This document shows, piece by piece, positions 1 to 6,460 of a DNA stretch of 6,581 nt. The DNA is from an uncultured Clostridium sp. (GTDB taxonomy: Bacteria > Bacillota > Clostridia > Lachnospirales > Lachnospiraceae): contig CALELW010000133.1 of assembly GCA_937902905.1 (NCBI GenBank), forward strand, positions 1 through 6,581, in the 5' to 3' direction. The position numbers were made by a program, and so were the translations under genes. The notes under the pieces were generated by a model that saw nothing but the letters and a program-made list of their open reading frames with translations, was not told the DNA's origin and made no database searches. Within the stretch, counting starts at the first letter, position 1. Every line of letters starts with the position of its first letter.

Positions 1-42
1 TCTGCTTTTGGTTGTTTTCAGACACTTCTTTTCAAAATCCAT
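1..42 (-). CDS. Possible 5' end of a leftward gene, truncated by the window edge
   Basis: On the minus strand an ATG at 42-40 opens a frame that stays open to the window edge, giving 14 residues (MDFEKKCLKTTKSR). A weak purine-rich stretch (AAAGAG) lies about five bases upstream. The short lysine-rich start looks protein-like, but 14 codons cannot identify a family, and the plus-strand frames are also open over the first 70 bases. If real, it would be co-directional with the membrane-protein gene at 311-715 and separated from it by the large palindrome. I could not find a good promoter for it. Existence is uncertain and function unknown. Confidence 0.25.
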   Translation of the reverse strand, partial: MDFEKKCLKTTKSR

Positions 43-95
43 GCAACTCTTTTCGCTTTTTATAAAGGTTAAAGTTGCATATGGCACTTACTTGC

Positions 96-120
96 ATTAA
101 AAAAGGCGCCCTGTATCAAG
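96..120. repeat. Degenerate partial copy of the palindrome's left arm
   Basis: The stretch reads ATTAAAAAA, then GGCGCCC, then TGTATCAAG. The left arm of the adjacent palindrome (156-177) has ATTAAAAAAAA, then TA, then the same TGTATCAAG. The nine-base TGTATCAAG is thus present directly at 112-120 and 169-177 and inverted at 257-265. The spacing differs by a few bases because GGCGCCC replaces TA. This is seen directly. Whether it is a remnant of a second element copy or chance similarity in AT-rich DNA is not settled. The rest of 43-147 shows no gene, only a weak imperfect hairpin near 117-141. Confidence 0.45.
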
Positions 121-147
121 AATTTGCGGCCGGCTTCTTTGGGTATC

Positions 148-285
148 AGTAGTTTATTAAAAAAAATATGTATCAAGTGGGTTTGAGTACGTCGGTATGG
201 AGCACTGGTATTTTCAGTGCCCATACCGCTACGCACTCAACGAGCGGGAGCGCCCACTTGATACATATTTTTTTAATAAACTACT
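148..285. repeat. 138-bp hyphenated palindrome, long structured hairpin and probable bidirectional terminator
   Basis: The outer arms are 148-181 and 253-285. They are perfect reverse complements except that the left arm has eight As where the right has seven Ts. Nested inside are three more paired blocks: TTGAGT (183-188) with ACTCAA (235-240), GGTATGG (194-200) with CCATACC (221-227), and GCACTG (202-207) with CAGTGC (215-220), closing on a seven-base loop (208-214). About 52 base pairs can form in total. A 12-base stretch (241-252) is unpaired on the right side only. The outer end is AT-rich, so from either strand the transcript gives a GC-bearing stem followed by a T run inside the second arm, as an intrinsic terminator would. 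It starts 26 bases past the stop of the leftward gene at 311-715. No clear target-site duplication flanks it. It could also be a non-autonomous mobile palindrome (MITE or REP-like) or a structured RNA. Confidence 0.85.
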
Positions 286-310
286 CGAAAACAAAAAGCC
301 CGCCCAATTT

Positions 311-715
311 CTACTTCATCAGCACCTTCTCATACATCAGCCCAACCAAAAACCAGAGTGGGGCGTAGTCAAAGCGGACGATTCCTTTATAATTTGCTTT
401 GGATTTGCTATAATCCCACGGGCAGCAGCCTCGCTTTTTCAAGAAGGAGCCGGTGCTGTATTCGGTGAGGAAAATACAGGCGGTGTAGACGGAGCCGCGC
501 ACGAGGACATGCTTGCCCTGCATTTTTTTGCAGAGAGGAGAAAGAACGGACGCCATGCCATAAATGGGGAACATCCAGATGGACGTCTGGCAGGGCATTT
601 TCTTATTTTTTTCTCCGCACAAAGAGCCGCATCCGGTCCATAAACATTCCATGCCCCAGCCGATGAGACCACATTTCAGAAAATCAGTTGTTTGTTTTTT
701 TAATTTCTTATTCAA
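311..715 (-). CDS. Small membrane protein of the putative ABC transporter permease (CmpB-like, PF06541) family
   Basis: The predicted 134-residue protein has about four hydrophobic helices (near residues 12-30, 44-62, 70-88 and 112-130). It carries features I associate with PF06541: GWGMEC at 19-24, FPIYG at 49-53, TEYSTG at 84-89, WDYS at 100-103 and a closing aromatic helix around PLWFLVGL (119-126). Family members are annotated as putative ABC-transporter permeases, but this label is not experimental and no ATPase gene is nearby, so the role is unknown. The likely start is TTG at 715-713, because the AGGAGGG at 728-722 lies seven bases before it, whereas the ATG at 721-719 directly abuts that site. 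A longer reading back to 826 would cross the divergent promoter and is not credible. The gene is transcribed away from the DUF1015 operon and runs towards the palindrome. It is rich in cysteine for its size. The family call is fairly sure, the function is not. Confidence 0.8.
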   Translation of the reverse strand: MNKKLKKQTTDFLKCGLIGWGMECLWTGCGSLCGEKNKKMPCQTSIWMFPIYGMASVLSPLCKKMQGKHVLVRGSVYTACIFLTEYSTGSFLKKRGCCPWDYSKSKANYKGIVRFDYAPLWFLVGLMYEKVLMK

Positions 716-721
716 AACCAT

Positions 722-728
722 CCCTCCT
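722..728 (-). promoter_or_regulatory. Ribosome binding site deciding a TTG start
   Basis: On the minus strand the sequence AGGAGGG is immediately followed by ATG, then GTT, then TTG. With zero bases between this strong site and the ATG, the TTG seven bases after the AGGAGG core has the normal spacing. This favours TTG initiation for the PF06541-family gene. The two choices differ by only two residues. Confidence 0.65.
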
Positions 729-751
729 AGAAGCAGTATGCCCCGAAATGC

Positions 752-780
752 TTGCGAATACTCATGGAATTCGGTATAAT
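752..780 (+). promoter_or_regulatory. Sigma-A promoter of the DUF1015-yesL-glgB-mscS operon
   Basis: TTGCGA (752-757) and a perfect TATAAT (775-780) are separated by 17 bases. Transcription would begin near 787, leaving a leader of about 45 bases before the ATG at 832. The leader contains a short GATAC direct repeat (782-791) and the AGGAGG ribosome site at 816-821. I see no riboswitch-sized structure in it. The promoter lies in the intergenic region shared with the divergent membrane-protein gene, whose own promoter I could not recognise clearly. Confidence 0.85.
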
Positions 781-831
781 AGATACGATACGTTAAAAAA
801 GCAGAAAATCCAGATAGGAGGTACAACAGAT

Positions 832-2067
832 ATGGCAGTCATTCGACCATTTCAATGTGTAAGACCTGAGAAATCAAAAGCAGCGAGGGTTGCCGCTTTA
901 CCATATGATGTATATAATCGACAGGAGGCAAAAGAAGAAGTTCTTCGTGAGCCGATGTCATTTTTAAAAATTGACCGTGCAGAAACTAGTTTTGACGATT
1001 CGGTGGACACCTATGCACCGGAAGTTTATCAAAAAGCAAAAGAATTGCTCGAAAAAGATATTGCGGACGGTGTTTATATAAAAGACACAGATTCGGCGTA
1101 TTATGTATATGAACTCGTGATGGATGGACGTTCACAGACGGGAATTGTTGCCTGCGCATCTGTGGATGATTATGTAAATGGCGTAATCAAAAAACATGAA
1201 AATACAAGAGAAGACAAAGAAATTGACCGTATTACACATGTAGACACATGTAATGCCCAGACCGGACCAATCTTTCTTGCGTACCGCAGTGAGAAAGTGA
1301 TTGATGAAATTGTGGCGAAAAAACAGAAAGAAGAGCCGATTTATGATTTTACGGCGGTGGATGGAATTACACACCGCGTTTGGAAAATTGCGGAGGCAGA
1401 GGACGTAGAAAAATTAGGAAAAGCGTTTGCGGATATTGAAAATATTTACATTGCAGATGGACACCACCGTGCAGCTTCGGCGGTGAAAGTCGGATTGAAA
1501 CGCAGAAAAGAAAATCCAGGTTATACCGGGGATGAAGAATTTAATTATTTTCTGTCGGTGCTTTTTCCGCATGACCAGTTGATGATTATGGATTATAACC
1601 GCACCGTAAAAGATTTAAATGGATTAAGCAAAGACGCATTTTTGGAAAAAATTGCTGAATGCTTTGAGGTAAAAGAAGAAGATTGTGCCGTACGTCCGCA
1701 AAAGAAGGGCGAAGTTGGAATGTATCTCGACAAACAGTGGTACCGCCTCACGGCAAAACCGGCGTTGTTTGAAGGAAAAGATGCGGTTGGTTCACTGGAT
1801 GTATCGGTGCTGCAGGATTATCTTTTGGGACCGGTTCTTGGTATAGGCGACCCGCGTACAGATTCGCGGATTGATTTTATCGGAGGAATCCGCGGACTCA
1901 AAGAATTGGAGCGTCGGGCAGATAGCGATATGAAAGTTTCATTTTCCATGTATCCGACATCCATTACGGAACTTTTTGACGTGGCAGACCAAAAACTTTT
2001 GATGCCGCCAAAATCGACGTGGTTTGAACCGAAATTACGCAGTGGATTATTTATTCACGAAATCTAA
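832..2067 (+). CDS. DUF1015 family protein with ParB-like DGHHR motif
   Basis: The 411-residue soluble protein matches the full-length DUF1015 (PF06245) pattern. It has an N-terminal MAVIRPF with PYDV at 24-27, a KHENTR block at 121-126, IADGHHRAAS at 207-216, LFPHDQL at 244-250, a DFIGG segment at 348-352, and the closing MPPKSTWFEP (391-400) followed by RSGLF. The start at 832 is chosen because AGGAGG (816-821) lies ten bases upstream and the protein begins exactly where family members do. An open frame extends back to 688 but crosses the promoter. The family has no settled function. The DGHHR motif resembles that of ParB/sulfiredoxin-fold proteins, a fold that includes free-serine kinases such as archaeal SerK. 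From memory, family members in Clostridia often sit beside serA and serC, but no serine genes are visible here. It is the first gene of the operon, 14 bases ahead of the YesL-type gene. Family sure, activity unknown. Confidence 0.9.
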   Translation: MAVIRPFQCVRPEKSKAARVAALPYDVYNRQEAKEEVLREPMSFLKIDRAETSFDDSVDTYAPEVYQKAKELLEKDIADGVYIKDTDSAYYVYELVMDGRSQTGIVACASVDDYVNGVIKKHENTREDKEIDRITHVDTCNAQTGPIFLAYRSEKVIDEIVAKKQKEEPIYDFTAVDGITHRVWKIAEAEDVEKLGKAFADIENIYIADGHHRAASAVKVGLKRRKENPGYTGDEEFNYFLSVLFPHDQLMIMDYNRTVKDLNGLSKDAFLEKIAECFEVKEEDCAVRPQKKGEVGMYLDKQWYRLTAKPALFEGKDAVGSLDVSVLQDYLLGPVLGIGDPRTDSRIDFIGGIRGLKELERRADSDMKVSFSMYPTSITELFDVADQKLLMPPKSTWFEPKLRSGLFIHEI

Positions 2068-2081
2068 GGAGGAAAATTTAA

Positions 2082-2753
2082 ATGGATAAGTTTTTTAATT
2101 CGGACAATGTGGTAATGCGCACGCTCAGCAAAATTTTTGATATTGGCTGGCTGACGCTTATTTATCTCGTATTTTGTATTCCGGTTGTTACCGTGGGAGC
2201 CGCAACGACATCGCTGTATTATGTAAGTGCCAAAGTGCTGCGACACAACCGCAGTTATGTATGGCGTGAGTTCTGGCACAGTTTTAAGACTAATTTTTTG
2301 CAGTCCACAATCGCGTGGGTTGTAACGGCAATTATCGTGGTACTTCTCTGGCTGAATATGAATATTGTAGCGGAGACCGGCGGTGAAAAAGGCGGGTATC
2401 TGATTGGTGCGTATTACGCCCTTTTGTTTATCATTTTGTGTATCAGTTGTTATATTTACCCGATTATTTCACGATTTGGAACAAAATTCTCGCAGATTCT
2501 GCGTTTGAGTTTATATTGTGCGTTCCGTCATTTCCTGCATACACTTTTGATGCTTGTGATTCTGGCGGCAACGGTAGCACTTATCTGGCTTGGCATGGTG
2601 ACAAACGTGGTGCTCATTTTCATTTTTGCGCCGGGTGCCGCGTCACTTTTGTACACGTTCCCAATGGAGCATGTCATGAAAAAATATATGCCAAAAGAAG
2701 AGAAAAAATACACAGAAGATGGGGAAGAAATTGTAGCTTGGTATAACGAGTAA
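2082..2753 (+). CDS. YesL-type DUF624 integral membrane protein
   Basis: The 223-residue protein has about five predicted membrane helices (near residues 21-41, 74-95, 106-130, 151-171 and 173-193). It shows the DUF624 hallmark: a short amphipathic start, a first helix ending in IPVVTVGAATTSLYYV (33-48), and an aromatic-rich WREFWHSFKTNFLQST block (61-76). The tail after residue 200 is charged and probably cytoplasmic. An AGGAGG overlapping the stop of the preceding gene (2067-2072) lies nine bases before the ATG, which suggests coupled expression. Bacillus YesL lies in a rhamnogalacturonan-use cluster, and DUF624 genes are often found beside sugar ABC transporters and glycosidases. No biochemical role is established. 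Its placement directly before glgB fits a general carbohydrate association but does not define a function. Confidence 0.85.
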   Translation: MDKFFNSDNVVMRTLSKIFDIGWLTLIYLVFCIPVVTVGAATTSLYYVSAKVLRHNRSYVWREFWHSFKTNFLQSTIAWVVTAIIVVLLWLNMNIVAETGGEKGGYLIGAYYALLFIILCISCYIYPIISRFGTKFSQILRLSLYCAFRHFLHTLLMLVILAATVALIWLGMVTNVVLIFIFAPGAASLLYTFPMEHVMKKYMPKEEKKYTEDGEEIVAWYNE

Positions 2754-2770
2754 AGAAAAGGGAGAAAATT

Positions 2771-5020
2771 ATGGCAAAACAATTAGAAGACTATATGCAG
2801 TGGCCGGAAATTGAGGCGCTTATGTATGCTGAGTGCGGCAGACCGGAGACGGTTCTCGGACCAAAGCAGGTGGACAAAAGCCATGTGCTTATCACGGCAT
2901 TTGAACCGGAGGCAGATTCGATTGTCGTTTCCGCTAAGGATTTGAAAAAAGAATACAAAATGACAAAAATGGACGAGACCGGTTATTTTGCGGTATTGAT
3001 TCCGGCAAAAAAGATTCCTTCGTATCATTTTGTCTTAAAACAGGGGAAAAAGAAAATAGAAAAAACAGATGCTTACGCAGTAGACTCTTTGTTTGACGGT
3101 GTGGACATGACGCAGTTTAGCAATGGAATTCACGATACTGTTTATGAAAAAATGGGCGCTCATCCGATGACAATCGAGGGCGTGAAAGGAACGTATTTTG
3201 CTGTGTGGGCACCGGAAGCAAAGGCGGTCAGTGTTGTAGGTGATTTTAACGACTGGCAGGCAGCGAGAAATCCGATGCGCTATCTGGAGGCAGCAGGAAT
3301 TTACGAGTTGTTTGTTCCGGGTGTAAGTGCCGGAGATTTGTATAAATATGAAATCTGGGGCGCGGACGGAAAGCGTGTGATGAAAGCAGATCCGTATGGC
3401 AATTATGCAGAGCGTCGTCCGGCGACGGCAAGTATTGTATGGGATTTGAATAAGTATCACTGGAAAGATGAAAAGTGGCTTACCGAGCGTAAAAAATGGA
3501 ATGCGAAAAAGGAACCGATGCTTGTTTACGAGGTGGCGCTTGGCGCATTTAAAAAGCCGGCGGATGCCGAAAAAGAATTTTATAATTACCGTGAGCTTGC
3601 ACCGATGATTTGTGATTATTGTGTAGAAATGGGTTACACGCATGTGGAACTGATGCCGATTATGGAGCATCCGTATGACGCTTCCTGGGGGTATCAGGTA
3701 ACCGGTTATTATGCACCGACTTCCCGTTATGGAACGCCGGATGATTTTATGTATTTGGTAGATTTTCTGCACCAGCATGGAATCGGCGTTATTTTAGACT
3801 GGGTACCGGCGCATTTTCCAAAAGACGAACATGGACTTGCCCGTTTCGACGGCACTTGTCTGTATGAGCATTTGGACAAGCGTCAGGGCGAACATCCGCA
3901 CTGGGGTACGCTGATTTACAATTATGGCAGACCGGAAGTAATCAATTTCCTCACTGCCAATGCGCTGTTCTGGCTGGAGCGTTTTCACATTGACGGACTT
4001 CGGATGGACGCAGTTGCTTCAATGCTGTATCTTGATTACGGCAAGGAAGATGGCGAATGGGTTGCCAATGTTTATGGCGGAAATGAGAATTTGGAAGCCA
4101 TTGCATTTTTACAGAATTTGAACCAGAAAATTCATGAAAGAAAAGACGGAAGCTTTTCGATTGCTGAGGAATCTACGGCGTGGCCGCAGGTGACCGGTCC
4201 TGTCAAAGAGGGCGGTCTTGACTTTGATTTGAAATGGAACATGGGCTGGATGAATGATTATCTGGAGTACATCCGCACGGACCCGCTGTTTCGTAAAGGG
4301 CGTCATGGCATGCTCACTTTCAGCATGATTTATCAGTATTCGGAAGATTTCATGCTTGTCTTGAGCCATGATGAAGTTGTGCACATGAAAGGCTCCATGT
4401 TTACGAAAATGCCGGGAAGTATTTCGGATAAATTTGCTACACTCCGTCTGACGTATGGTTACATGGCAGCACATCCGGGCAAAAAACTGATTTTTATGGG
4501 TCAGGAATTTGGACAGGAAAGAGAATTTTCGGAGAAACGGGAACTCGACTGGAATCTTTTGGATGCTGTAGATGGAGAAATGTCGGATAACGAGAGACTG
4601 CGCCAGTATGTCAGTGTTCTCAACTCGTTCTATCTGGCACATCCGGCGATGTATGAACTGGATGCACGTCCTGCCGGCTTTGAGTGGATTAGTACATTGG
4701 ATGCAGACCACAGTGTAATTGCCTTTTTACGAAAAAGCAAAGACGAAGCACTTTTGGTTGTCTGCAATTTTACTCCGGTTTCTTACGAGGCATTCCGTAT
4801 TGGTGTGCCGTTTGCCGGAAAATACAAAGAAATCTTTAACAGTGATGCGTCTGAATACGGCGGAACCGGCTTTGTGAATCCGCGCGTAAAACAGTCCAAA
4901 CGCAAGCACTGGGATGGCAGAGTAAATTCGATTGAGTGTCGTCTTGCGCCACTTGCCATTCAGGTATTTACCTGCACAAAAGTGCCGTCAAAAGCAGGAC
5001 GCAAAAAGAAAGAGAGTTAA
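2771..5020 (+). CDS. glgB: 1,4-alpha-glucan branching enzyme (GH13, EC 2.4.1.18)
   Basis: This cytoplasmic enzyme cuts alpha-1,4 glucan chains and re-attaches them as alpha-1,6 branches during glycogen synthesis. The 749 residues form an N-terminal beta domain (about 30-110), a CBM48 domain (about 135-225, with WAPEAKAVSVVGDFNDW at 146-162), the GH13 barrel (about 250-625) and a C-terminal beta domain (about 635-735). Motif DWVPAHFP is at 343-350. The nucleophile is D413 in DGLRMDAV, the acid/base is E466 in AEEST, and the third acid is D534 in LSHDEVVH. Length is typical of two-N-domain bacterial GlgB. A GGGAG site (2760-2764) six bases upstream supports the start, and 17 bases separate it from the YesL-type gene. 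In the usually conserved YEVHLGSW segment this protein has YEVALGAF (253-260), so the histidine is alanine. The tail is basic (GRKKKES). No other glg gene is in the window. Confidence 0.97.
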   Translation: MAKQLEDYMQWPEIEALMYAECGRPETVLGPKQVDKSHVLITAFEPEADSIVVSAKDLKKEYKMTKMDETGYFAVLIPAKKIPSYHFVLKQGKKKIEKTDAYAVDSLFDGVDMTQFSNGIHDTVYEKMGAHPMTIEGVKGTYFAVWAPEAKAVSVVGDFNDWQAARNPMRYLEAAGIYELFVPGVSAGDLYKYEIWGADGKRVMKADPYGNYAERRPATASIVWDLNKYHWKDEKWLTERKKWNAKKEPMLVYEVALGAFKKPADAEKEFYNYRELAPMICDYCVEMGYTHVELMPIMEHPYDASWGYQVTGYYAPTSRYGTPDDFMYLVDFLHQHGIGVILDWVPAHFPKDEHGLARFDGTCLYEHLDKRQGEHPHWGTLIYNYGRPEVINFLTANALFWLERFHIDGLRMDAVASMLYLDYGKEDGEWVANVYGGNENLEAIAFLQNLNQKIHERKDGSFSIAEESTAWPQVTGPVKEGGLDFDLKWNMGWMNDYLEYIRTDPLFRKGRHGMLTFSMIYQYSEDFMLVLSHDEVVHMKGSMFTKMPGSISDKFATLRLTYGYMAAHPGKKLIFMGQEFGQEREFSEKRELDWNLLDAVDGEMSDNERLRQYVSVLNSFYLAHPAMYELDARPAGFEWISTLDADHSVIAFLRKSKDEALLVVCNFTPVSYEAFRIGVPFAGKYKEIFNSDASEYGGTGFVNPRVKQSKRKHWDGRVNSIECRLAPLAIQVFTCTKVPSKAGRKKKES

Positions 5021-5023
5021 ATC

Positions 5024-5857
5024 ATGGTAAATATAATGCAGCAGCTCATTCAATATGTAGAGCAGCTGGTTCCGCGGGGAATGGATTTTATCCTTTCCCT
5101 CGCCATTGGAATCATTGTCTTTTTTGTTGGCTCAAAACTTATAAAAAAACTATTGAAAATTGTGCGGCGTTCGATGGAAAAAAGAGAAATGGACCCCGGC
5201 GTTATTTCCTTTTTTCTCTCGGCATCTAAAATCACGCTGTATGTATTTTTGGTAATCATTGTGGCACAGATTTTCGGATTTGCCGCAAGCTCCATTATTG
5301 CAATTGTCGGCTCTGCCGGTCTTGCAATTGGTCTCTCCCTTCAGGGAAGCCTTGCCAATTTCGCAGGTGGTGTCCTGATTTTGATTATGAAGCCGTTTTG
5401 TGTCGGTGATTACATCATTGTCGGTGATGTGGAAGGCGTTGTTCAGAAGATTGATGTTGTTTACACCACGCTGACAACGGTTGATAACCGTGCCGTCATT
5501 TTGCCAAATGGAAAACTGGCAGATTCTAACATTGTCAATGCGACAAAAGAAGACCGCCGCCGCGTGGATATTTCGGTTGGAATTGCTTATGACGCGCCGC
5601 TTAACCGGGCAAAAGAAGTGTTGATGAAAATCGGTGAGAGCCAGAAAGACAGACTTCCTAACGAACCAATTCGTGTTGTCGTTTCGGAGCTTGGTGACAG
5701 TGCCGTGATTTTGCTGATTCAGCTCTGGGTGAAACCGGAAGATTACTGGACGACCCGCTGGGCAATGACCGAGCAGATTAAGAAGTCGTTTGACGAAGCC
5801 GGCATTTCTATCCCATTTCCACAGATGGATGTGCATATGGTATCAACAAAAGGTTGA
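5024..5857 (+). CDS. mscS: MscS-family small-conductance mechanosensitive channel
   Basis: The product is a membrane channel that opens under membrane tension and releases solutes on osmotic downshock; in this family it works as a homoheptamer. At 277 residues it is close to E. coli MscS (286). TM1 is about 18-40, TM2 about 62-84, and the pore-lining TM3 about 91-123. TM3 carries VGSAGLAIGLSLQGSLANFA (95-114), followed by MKPFCVGDYI (122-131). By alignment with E. coli MscS from memory, L100 and L104 match the pore-seal leucines and Q107-G108 the kink. The beta and alpha-beta cytoplasmic domain follows, ending in the typical GISIPFPQMDVHM (260-272). The ATG lies three bases after the glgB stop with only a weak GAGAG site (5012-5016), so translation is probably coupled. 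A second in-frame ATG at 5036 is possible. Last gene of the operon; no intrinsic terminator is evident after it. Confidence 0.93.
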   Translation: MVNIMQQLIQYVEQLVPRGMDFILSLAIGIIVFFVGSKLIKKLLKIVRRSMEKREMDPGVISFFLSASKITLYVFLVIIVAQIFGFAASSIIAIVGSAGLAIGLSLQGSLANFAGGVLILIMKPFCVGDYIIVGDVEGVVQKIDVVYTTLTTVDNRAVILPNGKLADSNIVNATKEDRRRVDISVGIAYDAPLNRAKEVLMKIGESQKDRLPNEPIRVVVSELGDSAVILLIQLWVKPEDYWTTRWAMTEQIKKSFDEAGISIPFPQMDVHMVSTKG

Positions 5858-5879
5858 TAGCCTGCGAACCATTCTGAGA

Positions 5880-5908
5880 TTCCGAAACACTCTCCCAAGT
5901 GCTACAAT
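5880..5908 (+). promoter_or_regulatory. Extended -10 promoter of the cupin gene
   Basis: TACAAT at 5903-5908 is preceded by TGC, giving an extended -10 element (5900-5908). A weak -35 match, TTCCGA, lies at 5880-5885 with a 17-base spacer. The start would fall near 5915, leaving a leader of about 33 bases with AGGAG at 5934-5938, nine bases before the ATG. The 90-base gap from the channel gene also supports separate transcription, although read-through from the operon is possible. Confidence 0.6.
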
Positions 5909-5947
5909 AAATTTAGAATTTGATGAGCGAGAAAGGAGATTGTATCA

Positions 5948-6382
5948 ATGAAAGTAAGTAATCAGGCAGAATTTGAAAAGCAGAATATGTTTGGAACGGG
6001 CGAACCAAACACCGGATTTGCACAGTATTTTAAAGGAGAATCCTTTTTGAATCCGCTTACCAAGCCGGAAGACAATCTATTTTTGGCAAACGTAACTTTT
6101 GAGCCGGGCTGCCGCAACAACTGGCACATTCACCATGCGACAAAAGGCGGCGGACAGATTTTAGTCTGCACAGCCGGTGAGGGATGGTATCAGGAAGAAG
6201 GCAAAGAGCCGGTTAGTCTGACACCGGGAACCGTTCAGGTAATTCCTCCGGAAGTCAAACATTGGCACGGCGCTAAAAAAGACAGCTGGTTTTCACATAT
6301 TGCCATCGAAGTGACAGGCGAAAATTGCAGCAACGAGTGGTGTGAGCCGGTGACGGATGAGCAGTATGATGCACTGGATTAG
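5948..6382 (+). CDS. Single-domain cupin protein, probable metal-binding
   Basis: The 144-residue protein is a small RmlC-type cupin. Motif 1 is G54-x5-H60-x-H62, closing at G77, with Q70 in the position often held by glutamate. Motif 2 is G94-x5-P100, then H105 and H107 in PEVKHWHGA. H60, H62 and H105 are the likely metal ligands, with Q70 or a nearby histidine (H63) as a possible fourth. The opening GEPNTGFAQYFKGESFLNPL and the closing NEWCEPVTDEQY resemble cupins found alone, or fused to or beside carboxymuconolactone decarboxylase-like proteins, in gut Firmicutes and Bacteroidetes. The substrate is unknown and no decarboxylase gene is in view. It has its own promoter and terminator and appears monocistronic. 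There is no signal peptide, so it should act in the cytoplasm. Confidence 0.85.
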   Translation: MKVSNQAEFEKQNMFGTGEPNTGFAQYFKGESFLNPLTKPEDNLFLANVTFEPGCRNNWHIHHATKGGGQILVCTAGEGWYQEEGKEPVSLTPGTVQVIPPEVKHWHGAKKDSWFSHIAIEVTGENCSNEWCEPVTDEQYDALD

Positions 6383-6406
6383 AATTGAATAAAAATCATT
6401 TGAATG

Positions 6407-6440
6407 ACCTCGTACTTTGGAAAGTGCGGGGTTGTTTTTT
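6407..6440 (+). terminator. Intrinsic terminator after the cupin gene
   Basis: ACCTCGTACTT (6407-6417) pairs with AAGTGCGGGGT (6422-6432), including two G-T pairs, around a TGGA loop. A T-rich tract follows (6432-6440). It begins 24 bases after the cupin stop and isolates that gene from the regulator downstream. Confidence 0.88.
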
Positions 6441-6460
6441 GGTGCGGGGATTTTTTTGTG

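Noticed and set aside
117..141. Imperfect hairpin CAAGAA ... TTCTTTG as a terminator
   Set aside because: The stem has a bulge and no T run follows on either strand.
168..368. Plus-strand open frame of 66 codons
   Set aside because: It consists largely of the right half of the palindrome plus the antisense 3' end of the leftward gene; no ribosome site.
197..643. Plus-strand open frame of 148 codons
   Set aside because: It runs through the palindrome and antisense to the PF06541-family gene, has no ribosome site and matches no family I recognise.
731..830. Promoter for the leftward membrane-protein gene
   Set aside because: TATTAT on the minus strand (782-777) could be a -10, but no acceptable -35 lies at 16-18 bases, so I did not annotate it.
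688..831. N-terminal extension of the DUF1015 frame
   Set aside because: It spans the operon promoter and overlaps the start of the divergent gene; the strong ribosome site points to the ATG at 832.
3035..3778. Minus-strand open frame of 247 codons inside glgB
   Set aside because: It is a shadow of the glgB reading frame, with basic, low-quality composition and no recognisable domain. The same applies to the antisense frames at 4109-4711 and 5150-5836.
5841..5859. Seven-base-pair hairpin (TATCAAC / GTTGATA) over the mscS stop codon
   Set aside because: It is short, AT-rich and followed by GCCTGCG instead of a T run, so it is not a convincing terminator.
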